From the NCBI RefSeq assembly GCF_018917145.1, contig NZ_JAHLOD010000029.1, positions 1-38,416 of the forward strand: 38,416 bases of DNA. The letters are read 5' to 3'. This document shows positions 1-7,444 of the stretch, in pieces. Under the pieces are notes generated by a model. The model did not search any database. It was given only the letters and a program-made list of their open reading frames with translations, and had not been told where the DNA came from. Position 1 is the first letter of the stretch. Each line of letters starts with the position of its first letter. Both the position numbers and the translations under genes were made by a program. This DNA comes from Clostridium bornimense. Lineage in GTDB: Bacteria > Bacillota > Clostridia > Clostridiales > Clostridiaceae.

Positions 1-194
<194 letters not shown>

Positions 195-500
195 AAATGT
201 TAATCTTAGTTTATTACATGCTCTTTATTAGTATTCTACTATAAACTTCGCATTACTTCATCAGCTTCGTCATTCAATCGTTCACATACAAAGTATAGTT
301 CACTCATTCACTCCTAGCTTCCTCGTCCTGCTCGTTTCTAGCGAATACGAGATTCACATAACATACCATTAACTTCAAGTTTGATTTACTAGCTTAGTAC
401 TAGCTGACATTATATAATGTCAATTAAAAGAATTAACTGGTTATATGTTTCTTCTGTTCAATTTTCAAAGATCATTTCGTCACCTCTTGACGACTTGTTT
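195..500 (-). other. rRNA operon leader
   Basis: Untranslated leader between the upstream rRNA promoter and 16S. At about 454-473 its complement holds GATCTTTGAAAATTGAACAG, a block commonly seen in clostridial and bacillar rRNA operons and probably part of the processing or antitermination region. Open reading frames here are fortuitous. Confidence 0.75.
394..423 (-). promoter_or_regulatory. Candidate second rRNA promoter (P2) over an 18-bp palindrome
   Basis: On the minus strand TTGACA (418-423), an 18-nt spacer and TACTAA (394-399) form a possible sigma-A promoter. The -35 overlaps a perfect palindrome, TGACATTATATAATGTCA (405-422). The -35 is a consensus match, but the -10 is only moderate. 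Confidence 0.45.
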
Positions 501-529
501 ATCTTATCAAAGCTAGGGGGATTTGTCAA
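501..529 (-). promoter_or_regulatory. rRNA operon promoter P1
   Basis: On the minus strand TTGACA (524-529), an exact 17-nt spacer and TAAGAT (501-506) lie about 300 bp upstream of 16S. This is a standard strong vegetative promoter layout. Confidence 0.8.
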
Positions 530-644
530 CATATTTTTTAAAAAAATTTATTCTCACTTATATTTTTCCGTAATATATGCATATGAATTGGCTAATTATA
601 AGAACTTTTTCAATTAACAATTCAAGCAATTCGTAATGGTTGTT

Positions 645-1137
645 AGGAGGTGTCGCAGTAACAAAAGTTGTTAATGATATTTCCTTTTATTATGGCAGAA
701 AACAAGGCATAGGTTAGATGGCACAGGGCACAATTCAGTGCACAATTAAAGTAGTTCACAGTGCACAGTTTCGGTTAATTTTACCCTGTGGGGAAAATAT
801 CATATGTTCAACTCACAATTCAATCAATTCACATTTTGCAATTAATGTTAATTTCCCCTAAAGTGAAAATATTATAAGTCCTGCGGACAGCGAATTACAA
901 TTGTATTTATAGATATATCTAGTACATATATAAAACTATTATGCTTAAGTGTTGTTTTTCATAAATCATGAATTCCTAGTTCAAGCTACATGACCCCCTT
1001 AATATTTATATATTAAATACAAATATCTTAAAAAACTATCTTGTTCTATACACAAAATTATTACACTTAAAATCTCAGAAATTCCCCAAAAGGGAATTAC
1101 ATCAATAACTGTGCCCTGATATCTACCTGTGCTTCTG
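645..1137 (-). repeat. Dispersed intergenic repeat, copy R1
   Basis: About 490 bp of noncoding DNA after the terminator of the parvulin gene. Blocks are shared with 9.3-10.06, 15.9-16.2, 20.5-20.7, 23.8-24.05 and 28.6 kb: GTGCAC-rich direct repeats, a GAAATTCCCC..GGGAATT block, a TTCAAGCTACATGA block, a CCTGCGGACAG block (shared only with R2), and a GGAGGTGTCGC..CCATAATAAAAGGA end. Strand is given relative to the preceding gene. This copy has lost the small ATGAAGG/CCTTCAT hairpin. No gene is seen between 198 and 1142. Confidence 0.75.
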
Positions 1138-1142
1138 ACCTG

Positions 1143-1184
1143 AAAAAAGGCCCTACTAACGAATTTCGTTATACAAAGCCTTTT
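1143..1184 (-). terminator. Terminator of the parvulin gene
   Basis: Hairpin with arms AAAGGC and GCCTTT, an inner ACGA/TCGT pairing, and a T-run on the minus strand just past the stop codon. Confidence 0.75.
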
Positions 1185-1192
1185 ACTTTCTA

Positions 1193-1939
1193 CTATTGAT
1201 TAATAGTTACATTATAAGTTTTTCTTAACTCATCAGCCTTAGATGCAACTTTATATCTTTGTCTGTCAGTTAAAATATTTTTTCTTATTATTTCTTTAAC
1301 TTCTTCAAAAGATTTTACAACAGCTGGTTTCTTTTCTTCTACTTTTACTAAGTGGAATCCAAATTGAGTTTGAACTGGTTCTGTAACAGCTCCAATTTCA
1401 GCTTCAAAAGCAGCCTTTTCAAATTCAGGTACCATTTGACCAGCATGGAAAAATCCTAAGTCCCCACCTGAAACGTTTGATGGACAAGTAGAATATTTTT
1501 GTGCAGCTTCTTCAAAAGATAATCCTTCTTCAATTTCTTTCTTTACGTTAAGTGCTTCATCTTCTGTAGCAACTAATATATGTTTAGCTCTAACAGATTC
1601 ACCTTCTGTAAATGTGTTCTTGTTTGCATTGTAGTATTCTTCTAATTCATTTTCTTCTACAGTAGCTTCTCTCATTAATTTTGAGTATACATATTGTACT
1701 AATATTTCTTCTTGAACTCTCTTTAATTGAGTTTTGAATTCTTCTTCCTCTTCTATATTGTTTTCCTTAGCATATTTTAAAAATACTTCAAAATTAACTA
1801 ATTGTTCTAATAATTGTGCTCTTCCTTCTGGAGTATTAAAGTACATTGCTTGTTCTTGTGGTAATTGTTTTAAAGCAGCGTCTATTTCACTTTCTGTTAT
1901 AACTCTATCGTCAACTTGAGCTAAAATTTTATTTGTCAT
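1193..1939 (-). CDS. Parvulin-type peptidyl-prolyl isomerase, cytosolic PrsA/SurA-like
   Basis: This 248-aa protein has an N-terminal SurA/trigger-factor-like helical region (about 1-105). A PpiC rotamase domain follows at about 114-205, with VRAKHILV, the GGDLGFF motif and the terminal FGFHLVKV strand. It should isomerise peptidyl-proline bonds and assist folding. Extracellular Firmicute PrsA is a lipoprotein, but this sequence starts directly with MTNKILAQVDD and has no signal peptide or lipobox, so a cytosolic location is inferred. It is a single gene with its own ribosome site (AAGGAGAT) and terminator, followed by repeat R1 and then the rRNA promoter. The family assignment is firm. The client proteins are unknown. 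Confidence 0.9.
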   Translation of the reverse strand: MTNKILAQVDDRVITESEIDAALKQLPQEQAMYFNTPEGRAQLLEQLVNFEVFLKYAKENNIEEEEEFKTQLKRVQEEILVQYVYSKLMREATVEENELEEYYNANKNTFTEGESVRAKHILVATEDEALNVKKEIEEGLSFEEAAQKYSTCPSNVSGGDLGFFHAGQMVPEFEKAAFEAEIGAVTEPVQTQFGFHLVKVEEKKPAVVKSFEEVKEIIRKNILTDRQRYKVASKADELRKTYNVTINQ

Positions 1940-2072
1940 TTCTTATCTCCTTTAATAATTAATACTTTCATATATTATACATTAGGTTAATTTTGTGTTC
2001 AACTAATCTAATTACTATCATTATATTTTATACCTATACATATTTATTAATAATTTATTGGTATTTTATTAA

Positions 2073-2101
2073 TTGACATTGGATAAATTGTATAATATAG
2101 T
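2073..2101 (+). promoter_or_regulatory. Sigma-A promoter of the FabK/NMO-like gene
   Basis: TTGACA (2073-2078), an exact 17-nt spacer and TATAGT (2096-2101). Transcription should start near 2108, immediately before the palindrome at 2112-2132. Confidence 0.75.
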
Positions 2102-2111
2102 TACGATATAG

Positions 2112-2132
2112 TTATTTTGACTATCAAAATAA
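2112..2132 (+). promoter_or_regulatory. FabT-like operator (perfect 9-bp inverted repeat)
   Basis: Arms TTATTTTGA and TCAAAATAA are exactly complementary around the three bases CTA. The core ATTTTGA..TATCAAAAT resembles the site bound by FabT, the MarR-family repressor of fatty-acid genes in lactic cocci (TTTGATTATCAAA type). It lies just downstream of the -10, where a repressor would block transcription. The match to FabT is from memory of the consensus, and the regulator gene is not in this window. Confidence 0.55.
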
Positions 2133-2158
2133 ATTTACAATAAAAGGGGATTTGAATC

Positions 2159-3229
2159 ATGGACTTTACAGGTTTAAAAATTGGGAATTTAACAGCACCT
2201 ATACCTATAATTCAAGGCGGAATGGGTATAGGTGTATCTTCTTCATCTCTTGCTGGTGCTGTAGCTAAAGAAGGTGGCATTGGTATAATCTCAACAGCAC
2301 AAATAGGCTATAATGAAGAAAACTTTGAAAGTAACTTCTTAGCTGCTAACTTAACAGCTTTAAAAAAACATATAAAGCTTGCAAAAGAAAAGGCTATTAA
2401 TGGTATTGTTGGTATAAACATAATGGTAGCTACTAATTATTATGCTGAACATGTAGCTGCTGCAATAGAAGCAGGAATTGACCTTATAATTTCTGGTGCT
2501 GGAATTCCTCTTCATCTTCCCAAGCTAGTAAAAGGAACTAATACTAAAATAGCTCCTATAGTTTCGACTCCAAAATCTGCTAGAGTTATACTAAAAGCAT
2601 GGGATGTAAAACATAATGTTGCACCTGATATGATTGTAGTTGAAGGTCCAAAAGCTGGAGGGCATTTAGGTTTCTCAACTAAAGACCTTGATAATATAGA
2701 TTCTATAGATTTTGAACAATATGTAAAAGACATAATTGAATTGAAAAAACCTTATGAAGAAAAATATAAAAAACATATTCCTATAGTACCTGCTGGTGGT
2801 ATTTTTAACGGTGAAGATATTGCAAAATATCTTAGATTAGGTGCTGATGGTGTACAAATGGCTACACGTTTTGTAGCTACTGAAGAATGTGATGCTGATA
2901 TAAATTTCAAAATGGCATATATTAATAGCAAAAAAGAAGATATTGCTATAGTAAAAAGCCCTGTAGGTATGCCTGGAAGAGCTATTATAAACAAGTTTAT
3001 AAAGAAAATTTCTAGTGAAAGTATTAAAGCTCCTAAATGCTATAATTGCTTAATTCCATGCAACCCATCAACAACTCCTTACTGCATTTCCAATGCTCTT
3101 ATAAATGCTGTTAAAGGAAATACTGATGACGGATTAATTTTCTGTGGTGAAAATGCTTACAGATTAGATAAAATTACTACTGTAAAAGAACTTATGAAAG
3201 AATTGGTTAATGAACTTACTTTAGCTTAA
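2159..3229 (+). CDS. FMN-dependent nitronate monooxygenase / FabK-like enoyl-ACP reductase family protein
   Basis: This 356-aa TIM-barrel flavoprotein shows IQGGMGIG at 18-25, EGPKAGGHLG at 162-171 with the conserved His169, and the FMN-phosphate motif PAGGIFNGEDI..LGADGVQMATRF at 211-238. Nitronate monooxygenase and enoyl-ACP reductase II (FabK) are close relatives and cannot be separated safely by eye. It is longer than typical FabK (about 310-320 aa) and carries a Cys-rich C-terminal segment (Cys294, 297, 301, 309, 329) that could bind metal or form disulfides. The gene is monocistronic: consensus promoter, FabT-like palindrome, AAAAGGGG ribosome site and terminator. The operator-like palindrome tips the balance toward a role in fatty-acid metabolism, but that is inference. 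Confidence 0.85.
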   Translation: MDFTGLKIGNLTAPIPIIQGGMGIGVSSSSLAGAVAKEGGIGIISTAQIGYNEENFESNFLAANLTALKKHIKLAKEKAINGIVGINIMVATNYYAEHVAAAIEAGIDLIISGAGIPLHLPKLVKGTNTKIAPIVSTPKSARVILKAWDVKHNVAPDMIVVEGPKAGGHLGFSTKDLDNIDSIDFEQYVKDIIELKKPYEEKYKKHIPIVPAGGIFNGEDIAKYLRLGADGVQMATRFVATEECDADINFKMAYINSKKEDIAIVKSPVGMPGRAIINKFIKKISSESIKAPKCYNCLIPCNPSTTPYCISNALINAVKGNTDDGLIFCGENAYRLDKITTVKELMKELVNELTLA

Positions 3230-3235
3230 TTAAAT

Positions 3236-3274
3236 AAAAAAACTGCCATGCAAAAAGTATGGCAGTTTTTTATT
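3236..3274 (+). terminator. Bidirectional terminator
   Basis: Perfect stem AAACTGCCAT/ATGGCAGTTT with T-runs on both strands, placed between the convergent genes ending at 3229 (+) and 3336 (-). Confidence 0.9.
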
Positions 3275-3335
3275 TACTCACAAGATTCTACTTTTGTATC
3301 ATATTAAATCGGATTTAATAACAAATTTTTATCTG

Positions 3336-3833
3336 TTAATTCAATCCTCTCTTTTTTACTTTTTCCTTATTATAAAGGTTTAAATCCCACCTAAGTATCT
3401 TAAGGATTTCTTTCTTTTTCCTTCTTGGTACTCTAATCTTAACACTAGATCTATTACTAGTATTAATATACAACTTATTATTTCCCATGCTCCACTCTTC
3501 GATATCACTCCACTTAACCTTATACATATATCCGTCATGCAAACTTAAAGTAACTACACCACTCTTAGTAATTACATCTTCACTTATCATATGTAATAAG
3601 GTTAAAGTAATAACCATAATAAATATAATACCTTCATAAATAGCATTTATATCAATTACATAGTATATAAATCTTACTACTAATAAAATACTTAACATAA
3701 AAACTATCCACCGTAAAGGATTAATACCACATTCTAAAAGTTTAATTTCTTTTATATCTTCTTTATTATAATAAAATGCACTTACCATTGCTCCAACGAA
3801 TGATAATACCGAAAACACCATTAGTAATGCCAA
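3336..3833 (-). CDS. Small membrane protein with a cytosolic PH-like C-terminal domain
   Basis: This 165-aa protein of unknown function begins at a TTG codon, chosen because AGGAGG lies exactly 7 nt upstream (3841-3846). Hydrophobic segments lie at about 1-20, 40-60 and 65-82. A soluble basic domain of about 80 residues follows, with a VKWSDIEEW strand pattern typical of bacterial PH-like (YdbT/DUF5673-style) domains, and a basic tail. The layout resembles the 156-aa protein at 35452-35922, so the two may be distant paralogs. It lies just downstream of the vanW-like gene on the same strand (55 nt gap) and may be cotranscribed with it. No function is proposed. Confidence 0.75.
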   Translation of the reverse strand: MALLMVFSVLSFVGAMVSAFYYNKEDIKEIKLLECGINPLRWIVFMLSILLVVRFIYYVIDINAIYEGIIFIMVITLTLLHMISEDVITKSGVVTLSLHDGYMYKVKWSDIEEWSMGNNKLYINTSNRSSVKIRVPRRKKKEILKILRWDLNLYNKEKVKKRGLN

Positions 3834-3888
3834 ATTGTAGCCTCCTTTTAATTAAGTTATCTACAATTATTGGCAATACTATATAGAT

Positions 3889-5151
3889 TTATTCATGATC
3901 TCTATAGGTATCTGTAGCAATGTACTCTGAATCTACTAAGTTTCCATCCTTATAAGTATCTAGATAATCATTTACTGTGTATTTGTCTCCAGTTCTTTCA
4001 CCAGTTCTTTCCCCTCTTATTTTATAAGTTACACTAGGATCATAGTCAGATTCATTACAATATATATCAAATGTTAATATAGATCCAGATGTATATGATG
4101 ATATATAGATAGGATGTTTTAATGTATTCTTAAACTTATAATCTATATATCCATAAGCTATTGTTGCATCACAACCTATTCCTACATAAGATACTGGCAT
4201 ATTATGATTTAATCTTTCTGTAGATCTTATATTTGCTCCCATAACAGCATTATATAATGTACTAGATACTTGGCATATTCCTCCGCCATATCCTTCAACA
4301 ACCTTATTTCCAACATAAGTTCCTGCTTTTTCATATCCTCTTTCAGCAGTTGTATCTCCTACTACCTTATTATAAGAGAATTCTTCTCCTGGCATTACTA
4401 CAGTTCCATTTACAGCAGCTGCAGCTTTCTTTATATTTGTAACTCTACCATCAGCTGAAGTACCAAAGTTTGTACTAAAACTTGAAATCTTTGTATTTAT
4501 ACTTTTAAGGTCTTCTTCTTTAACGTTTGGTTTCACTGTCTCCATATCGGCATTTACAACTACTTCTCCATTAAATTCATCTGAACTCAACTCTTTTGTA
4601 ATATCATTTTTCAACTTATTAATATTTAACTTTGAGCCATCTGAACCACCTTTAATTTCAAAACCACCATCTTTTAATTCGATAGTGGCATCTTTTGCAC
4701 TTTTATCTACCTCTTTTTCTATTGATGACAAATATTCATTAACTTTATTATCATCAAAAGTAACCTTAATAGGATACTCTTTTTCCTTCTCTAAATTTTT
4801 ATATCTAGCTAAGGTATTACCACTCTTTCCATAGTTATATGCTTCTTCTATAGTATCATCAAAAGATACTTGTACACCTACATCTTCACTCTTTAGATCG
4901 TATTCCTTATTCCCCACTTTAATTTTTATTACTTTTTTACTTATTTCATTTGAAAAATATTTATTTAATATATTTTTAGCTTCCTCTTTACTCTTACCAC
5001 CAATTTCTACCCCTTGTATCTTTACTTTTGGATAAATTAACAAGTTATATTTATTAACCTTTGAAAATATAGATGCTGTAAAAATGCCTACGACAACTAC
5101 TATAACTGATACTGCTGATGCAGCTATAACCCATATCTTTTTGTTCTTCAT
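3889..5151 (-). CDS. VanW family protein with peptidoglycan-binding-like domains (YoaR type)
   Basis: This 420-aa protein has an N-terminal signal-anchor (about 7-30) and then an extracellular region. That region contains two PG_binding_4-like repeats (about 40-210), including KVKIQGVEIGGKSKEEAKNI. A VanW domain at about 225-360 carries PGEEFSYN and the hallmark GGGICQVSSTLYNA. The C-terminal tail is charged. VanW accompanies some vancomycin-resistance clusters, but solitary homologs of this layout are common in Clostridium and do not imply resistance. The role is envelope-related with unknown chemistry. The start is supported by GGGGAG 8 nt upstream. Confidence 0.9.
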   Translation of the reverse strand: MKNKKIWVIAASAVSVIVVVVGIFTASIFSKVNKYNLLIYPKVKIQGVEIGGKSKEEAKNILNKYFSNEISKKVIKIKVGNKEYDLKSEDVGVQVSFDDTIEEAYNYGKSGNTLARYKNLEKEKEYPIKVTFDDNKVNEYLSSIEKEVDKSAKDATIELKDGGFEIKGGSDGSKLNINKLKNDITKELSSDEFNGEVVVNADMETVKPNVKEEDLKSINTKISSFSTNFGTSADGRVTNIKKAAAAVNGTVVMPGEEFSYNKVVGDTTAERGYEKAGTYVGNKVVEGYGGGICQVSSTLYNAVMGANIRSTERLNHNMPVSYVGIGCDATIAYGYIDYKFKNTLKHPIYISSYTSGSILTFDIYCNESDYDPSVTYKIRGERTGERTGDKYTVNDYLDTYKDGNLVDSEYIATDTYRDHE

Positions 5152-5284
5152 ATGATTAACTCCCCATTCCTAACCATTATTTTACAATTAAATTGTACTG
5201 TATTTCATTTTACTTTTCCAGTACTATTTATTATATTTTTACATTTGTTTATTAAAAATTTATCTATTAAATGTTATATTTATA

Positions 5285-5321
5285 AAATATTTGTCAATAA
5301 TTTTATTTATGACAAATATTT
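5285..5321 (+). promoter_or_regulatory. 12-bp perfect inverted repeat before the HAD-like gene
   Basis: Arms AAATATTTGTCA (5285-5296) and TGACAAATATTT (5310-5321) flank a 13-nt loop. The repeat ends 9 nt before the AAAAGGAG ribosome site of the gene at 5345, in the divergent gap to the vanW-like gene. It could be a protein operator or an mRNA hairpin controlling translation. It has no T-run, so it is not a terminator. Confidence 0.6.
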
Positions 5322-5344
5322 AAATTCCTAAAAGGAGATTATTT

Positions 5345-5821
5345 ATGAACATTATTTTTCTAGATATAAACGGAGTACTAATTGATGATAATCCCCCATT
5401 TATATCAAATACTTTTTTATTTAATTCAGAAGCTATGACCAATATAAGTAAACTTATAGAAATTACAAATAGTAAAATTGTTATTTCTTCAAATTGGAAA
5501 ATAGGAATGAAAAATAATAGCATTTATTGGCAATCCATTATTCAAAATTTTCGTAATTATGGAATATTAAATTCGCTTATATCAGTTACGCCCACTTTAT
5601 GTAATTATCGTAATTCTTATAATAAATCTGAAGAAATTTCTGCATGGCTATCTGAAAATTTTTATGTTACTAAATATATTGTAATAAGCAATAAATACTT
5701 GAATACTTCTTTAGATAATGTATTAATAAAAACTTCTAACGAAAAATATTTCAATAAGCTAGATCTTTATAATTCAATAAGACTACTTAATTCTGATATA
5801 ACATTAAAAAAGATGCAGTAA
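5345..5821 (+). CDS. HAD-like protein with altered catalytic motifs
   Basis: This 158-aa protein resembles the small HAD domain found in Swiss-Army-Knife RNA-repair proteins (PF18143-like). Motif I is FLDINGVL with Asp7 as nucleophile, but the usual second Asp is Asn9. Motif II is VISSNWK (46-52). The motif III Lys is in NKSEEISAWL (Lys94). At the position expected for the acidic motif IV (yviLDDD) it reads VISNKY (113-118), with no Asp. Loss of both the general-acid Asp and the Mg-binding acids suggests a non-phosphatase role such as binding, though this is read by eye. It is a single gene; its stop codon lies within the following bidirectional terminator. No partner repair gene is adjacent. 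Confidence 0.7.
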   Translation: MNIIFLDINGVLIDDNPPFISNTFLFNSEAMTNISKLIEITNSKIVISSNWKIGMKNNSIYWQSIIQNFRNYGILNSLISVTPTLCNYRNSYNKSEEISAWLSENFYVTKYIVISNKYLNTSLDNVLIKTSNEKYFNKLDLYNSIRLLNSDITLKKMQ

Positions 5822-5852
5822 GTTATTATTATTAACTTTGCTGCATCTTTTC
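5807..5852 (+). terminator. Bidirectional terminator
   Basis: Stem AAAAGATGCAG/CTGCATCTTTT overlaps the stop codon of the HAD-like gene and also serves the convergent DUF1836 gene. T-runs are present on both strands. Confidence 0.85.
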
Positions 5853-5875
5853 TCTTGATTACTATACCTATTAAT

Positions 5876-6490
5876 TTATTCTTCACTTTCACCATCAATA
5901 TAATCTACATATTGTTCTACTATGTTTTGAGCTAATTTCTTAATTGCAGAAGCTTGAGCTATTAAAGTCATTACAATAAGAAATACTGTTATCTTTTCTT
6001 GCTCTTCACTATTTAAATTATAACCTTCCATTAACCCATCTAGTTTATCACTATCTAAAAATTCTTTTTGAATAAAATCATCAAAACTTTCTTTTTGTAT
6101 TTCTGTAAAAGTCTTGTAAGCATTTTCCCAAGATATTATATCATCTGTTCTATCATTTATTTCGTTAAATGCAAGACCAAATACTTTCTTAATTTCTTCA
6201 GTAGTAAGAACAGGTCTCATATAACTTAATAATACTAATTCTGTTAAATGTACCTTAGTGTATCCTCTCTTTTTACCATCTTCCGGTTTAGATATAACAT
6301 CATTTTTTATATAATTTTGTACTATATTATTAGTAAATTTTTCACCCGGAAATCTATCATTTAAGTAATCTATAACTTGTGATAAAAACAAATCATATTC
6401 TGGTAAGTCTGTATATGGTATAATATTACTTTCTGCTATTTGCTTTGATATTTCCTTTATTCTTGAAATATCAAAAGAAGATTCGCCCAT
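5876..6490 (-). CDS. DUF1836 family protein
   Basis: This 204-aa soluble protein has the features I associate with DUF1836: an N-terminal PYTDLPEYDLFLSQVIDYL segment, then TNNIVQNYIKNDVISKP..KRGYTKVHLTELVLL. The latter resembles a MerR-like winged-helix DNA-binding region in which a Lys/Arg-Gly-Tyr loop follows the recognition helix. The C-terminal half is helical and acidic. The family is common in Firmicutes and its function is not established; DNA binding is an inference from fold resemblance. The start has GGGGTG upstream. It is monocistronic. Confidence 0.75.
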   Translation of the reverse strand: MGESSFDISRIKEISKQIAESNIIPYTDLPEYDLFLSQVIDYLNDRFPGEKFTNNIVQNYIKNDVISKPEDGKKRGYTKVHLTELVLLSYMRPVLTTEEIKKVFGLAFNEINDRTDDIISWENAYKTFTEIQKESFDDFIQKEFLDSDKLDGLMEGYNLNSEEQEKITVFLIVMTLIAQASAIKKLAQNIVEQYVDYIDGESEE

Positions 6491-6695
6491 ATTTTCACCC
6501 CTATATTATTTTTCTTAAAATATCCATTTAAATATATTATTATTATAGTGTTTAATTTAATGTATTACAAGGTATAAAAAAGACTTTTCTTAAAAATTAT
6601 TTTTGAAAAAATGCTATTCATAACTTCTTAATATGGTATTGATTTCTATGTATTTTTAATGTATTATCAAATTAACATATTTTAGCTAGTATTGT

Positions 6696-6725
6696 TTGCA
6701 TATGTCTTTACTAACTATATATAAT
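6696..6725 (+). promoter_or_regulatory. Promoter of the Ser-rich protein gene
   Basis: TTGCAT (6696-6701), an 18-nt spacer and TATAAT (6720-6725) place the transcript start near 6732. That excludes the TTG at 6733 as a usable start codon, since it would have no leader or ribosome site. Confidence 0.6.
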
Positions 6726-6759
6726 TAAGTTATTGATTTTATTCTTGGGGGTGGGTACA

Positions 6760-7431
6760 ATAAACAATTCAAGGTGGAGAAAATTTTTACAAGTTTTAAT
6801 ATGCTTTATGGTATCAGTTACCATATCATTTTCATTTGGTGAAGATGCTTTTGCAAGAACACGAAGTAGCCATAGCTCACATGGTATGTCACATTCTTAT
6901 TCACATTCATCTTCTCATTCAAGTTCTCATAGTTCATCTAGTTCTTCTTCAAGTAGGAGTTGGTCTTCTGGTTCTTATAGTAATCACAGTAGTAGCACTC
7001 ATAGCAGTAGTTCAAGTTCTTCGAAGAAGAATTGGTCTTCTGGTTCTTATAGTAACTCAAATTCATCGAAAAATGATTCTGACGTAAACTCTAGTAGTAG
7101 TTCAAATTCATCGAAAAAAAATTGGTCCTCCGGATCTTATGATACTAATAATGATGGAAAGACAAACTCTAATAGTACATCATCTACTCCTAGATTTTAT
7201 AATTTTGGTAGCCACGGTAAAAGTAACTCTTATTACAATAATAATTATAATAAAGGAAGTTACTACAATAGTTATAATAATTACATTCCATTACCTATTC
7301 CTTTACCTATAGGTAGAACTCGTATCGGTAATGGTTATGGTTATTCTCTACTTAGCATATTATTAAATATTTTACTTTTAATAATAGTCATAGGAATAAT
7401 AAAATATCTAATTAAAGAATTTAAAAAATAG
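6760..7431 (+). CDS. Secreted/anchored Ser-His-rich low-complexity protein (probable AUA start)
   Basis: This 223-aa product is of unknown function. Its signal peptide has a basic NNSRWRK start, a hydrophobic core and an AFA cleavage site at about residue 32. About 110 residues of Ser/His-rich low complexity follow, with a repeated KKNWSSGSY unit. An Asn/Tyr-rich region (about 140-170) and a C-terminal transmembrane helix with a basic tail come last. No ATG precedes the signal peptide. The best ribosome site, GGGGGTG (6747-6753), lies 6 nt before ATA at 6760; TTG 6745 and GTG 6751 overlap that site, and TTG 6733 sits at the predicted transcript start. An AUA start is therefore proposed. It is followed within 14 nt by the Cys-cluster gene, so the two form an operon. 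Confidence 0.65.
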   Translation: MNNSRWRKFLQVLICFMVSVTISFSFGEDAFARTRSSHSSHGMSHSYSHSSSHSSSHSSSSSSSSRSWSSGSYSNHSSSTHSSSSSSSKKNWSSGSYSNSNSSKNDSDVNSSSSSNSSKKNWSSGSYDTNNDGKTNSNSTSSTPRFYNFGSHGKSNSYYNNNYNKGSYYNSYNNYIPLPIPLPIGRTRIGNGYGYSLLSILLNILLLIIVIGIIKYLIKEFKK

Positions 7432-7444
7432 GAGATTGTGTTTT

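Noticed and set aside
417-617. Plus-strand open frame of 66 codons
   Set aside because: It lies over the rRNA leader and promoter, has no ribosome site and no family resemblance.
3889-5151. Vancomycin-resistance gene cluster
   Set aside because: Only a VanW-domain protein is present; no VanH, A, X or RS-type set adjoins it, and solitary homologs are common in Clostridium.
6870-7130. Ser-codon-rich repeats as a DNA-level repeat array
   Set aside because: They are in frame and code the low-complexity part of an exported protein; the alternative 83-codon frame is a shadow.
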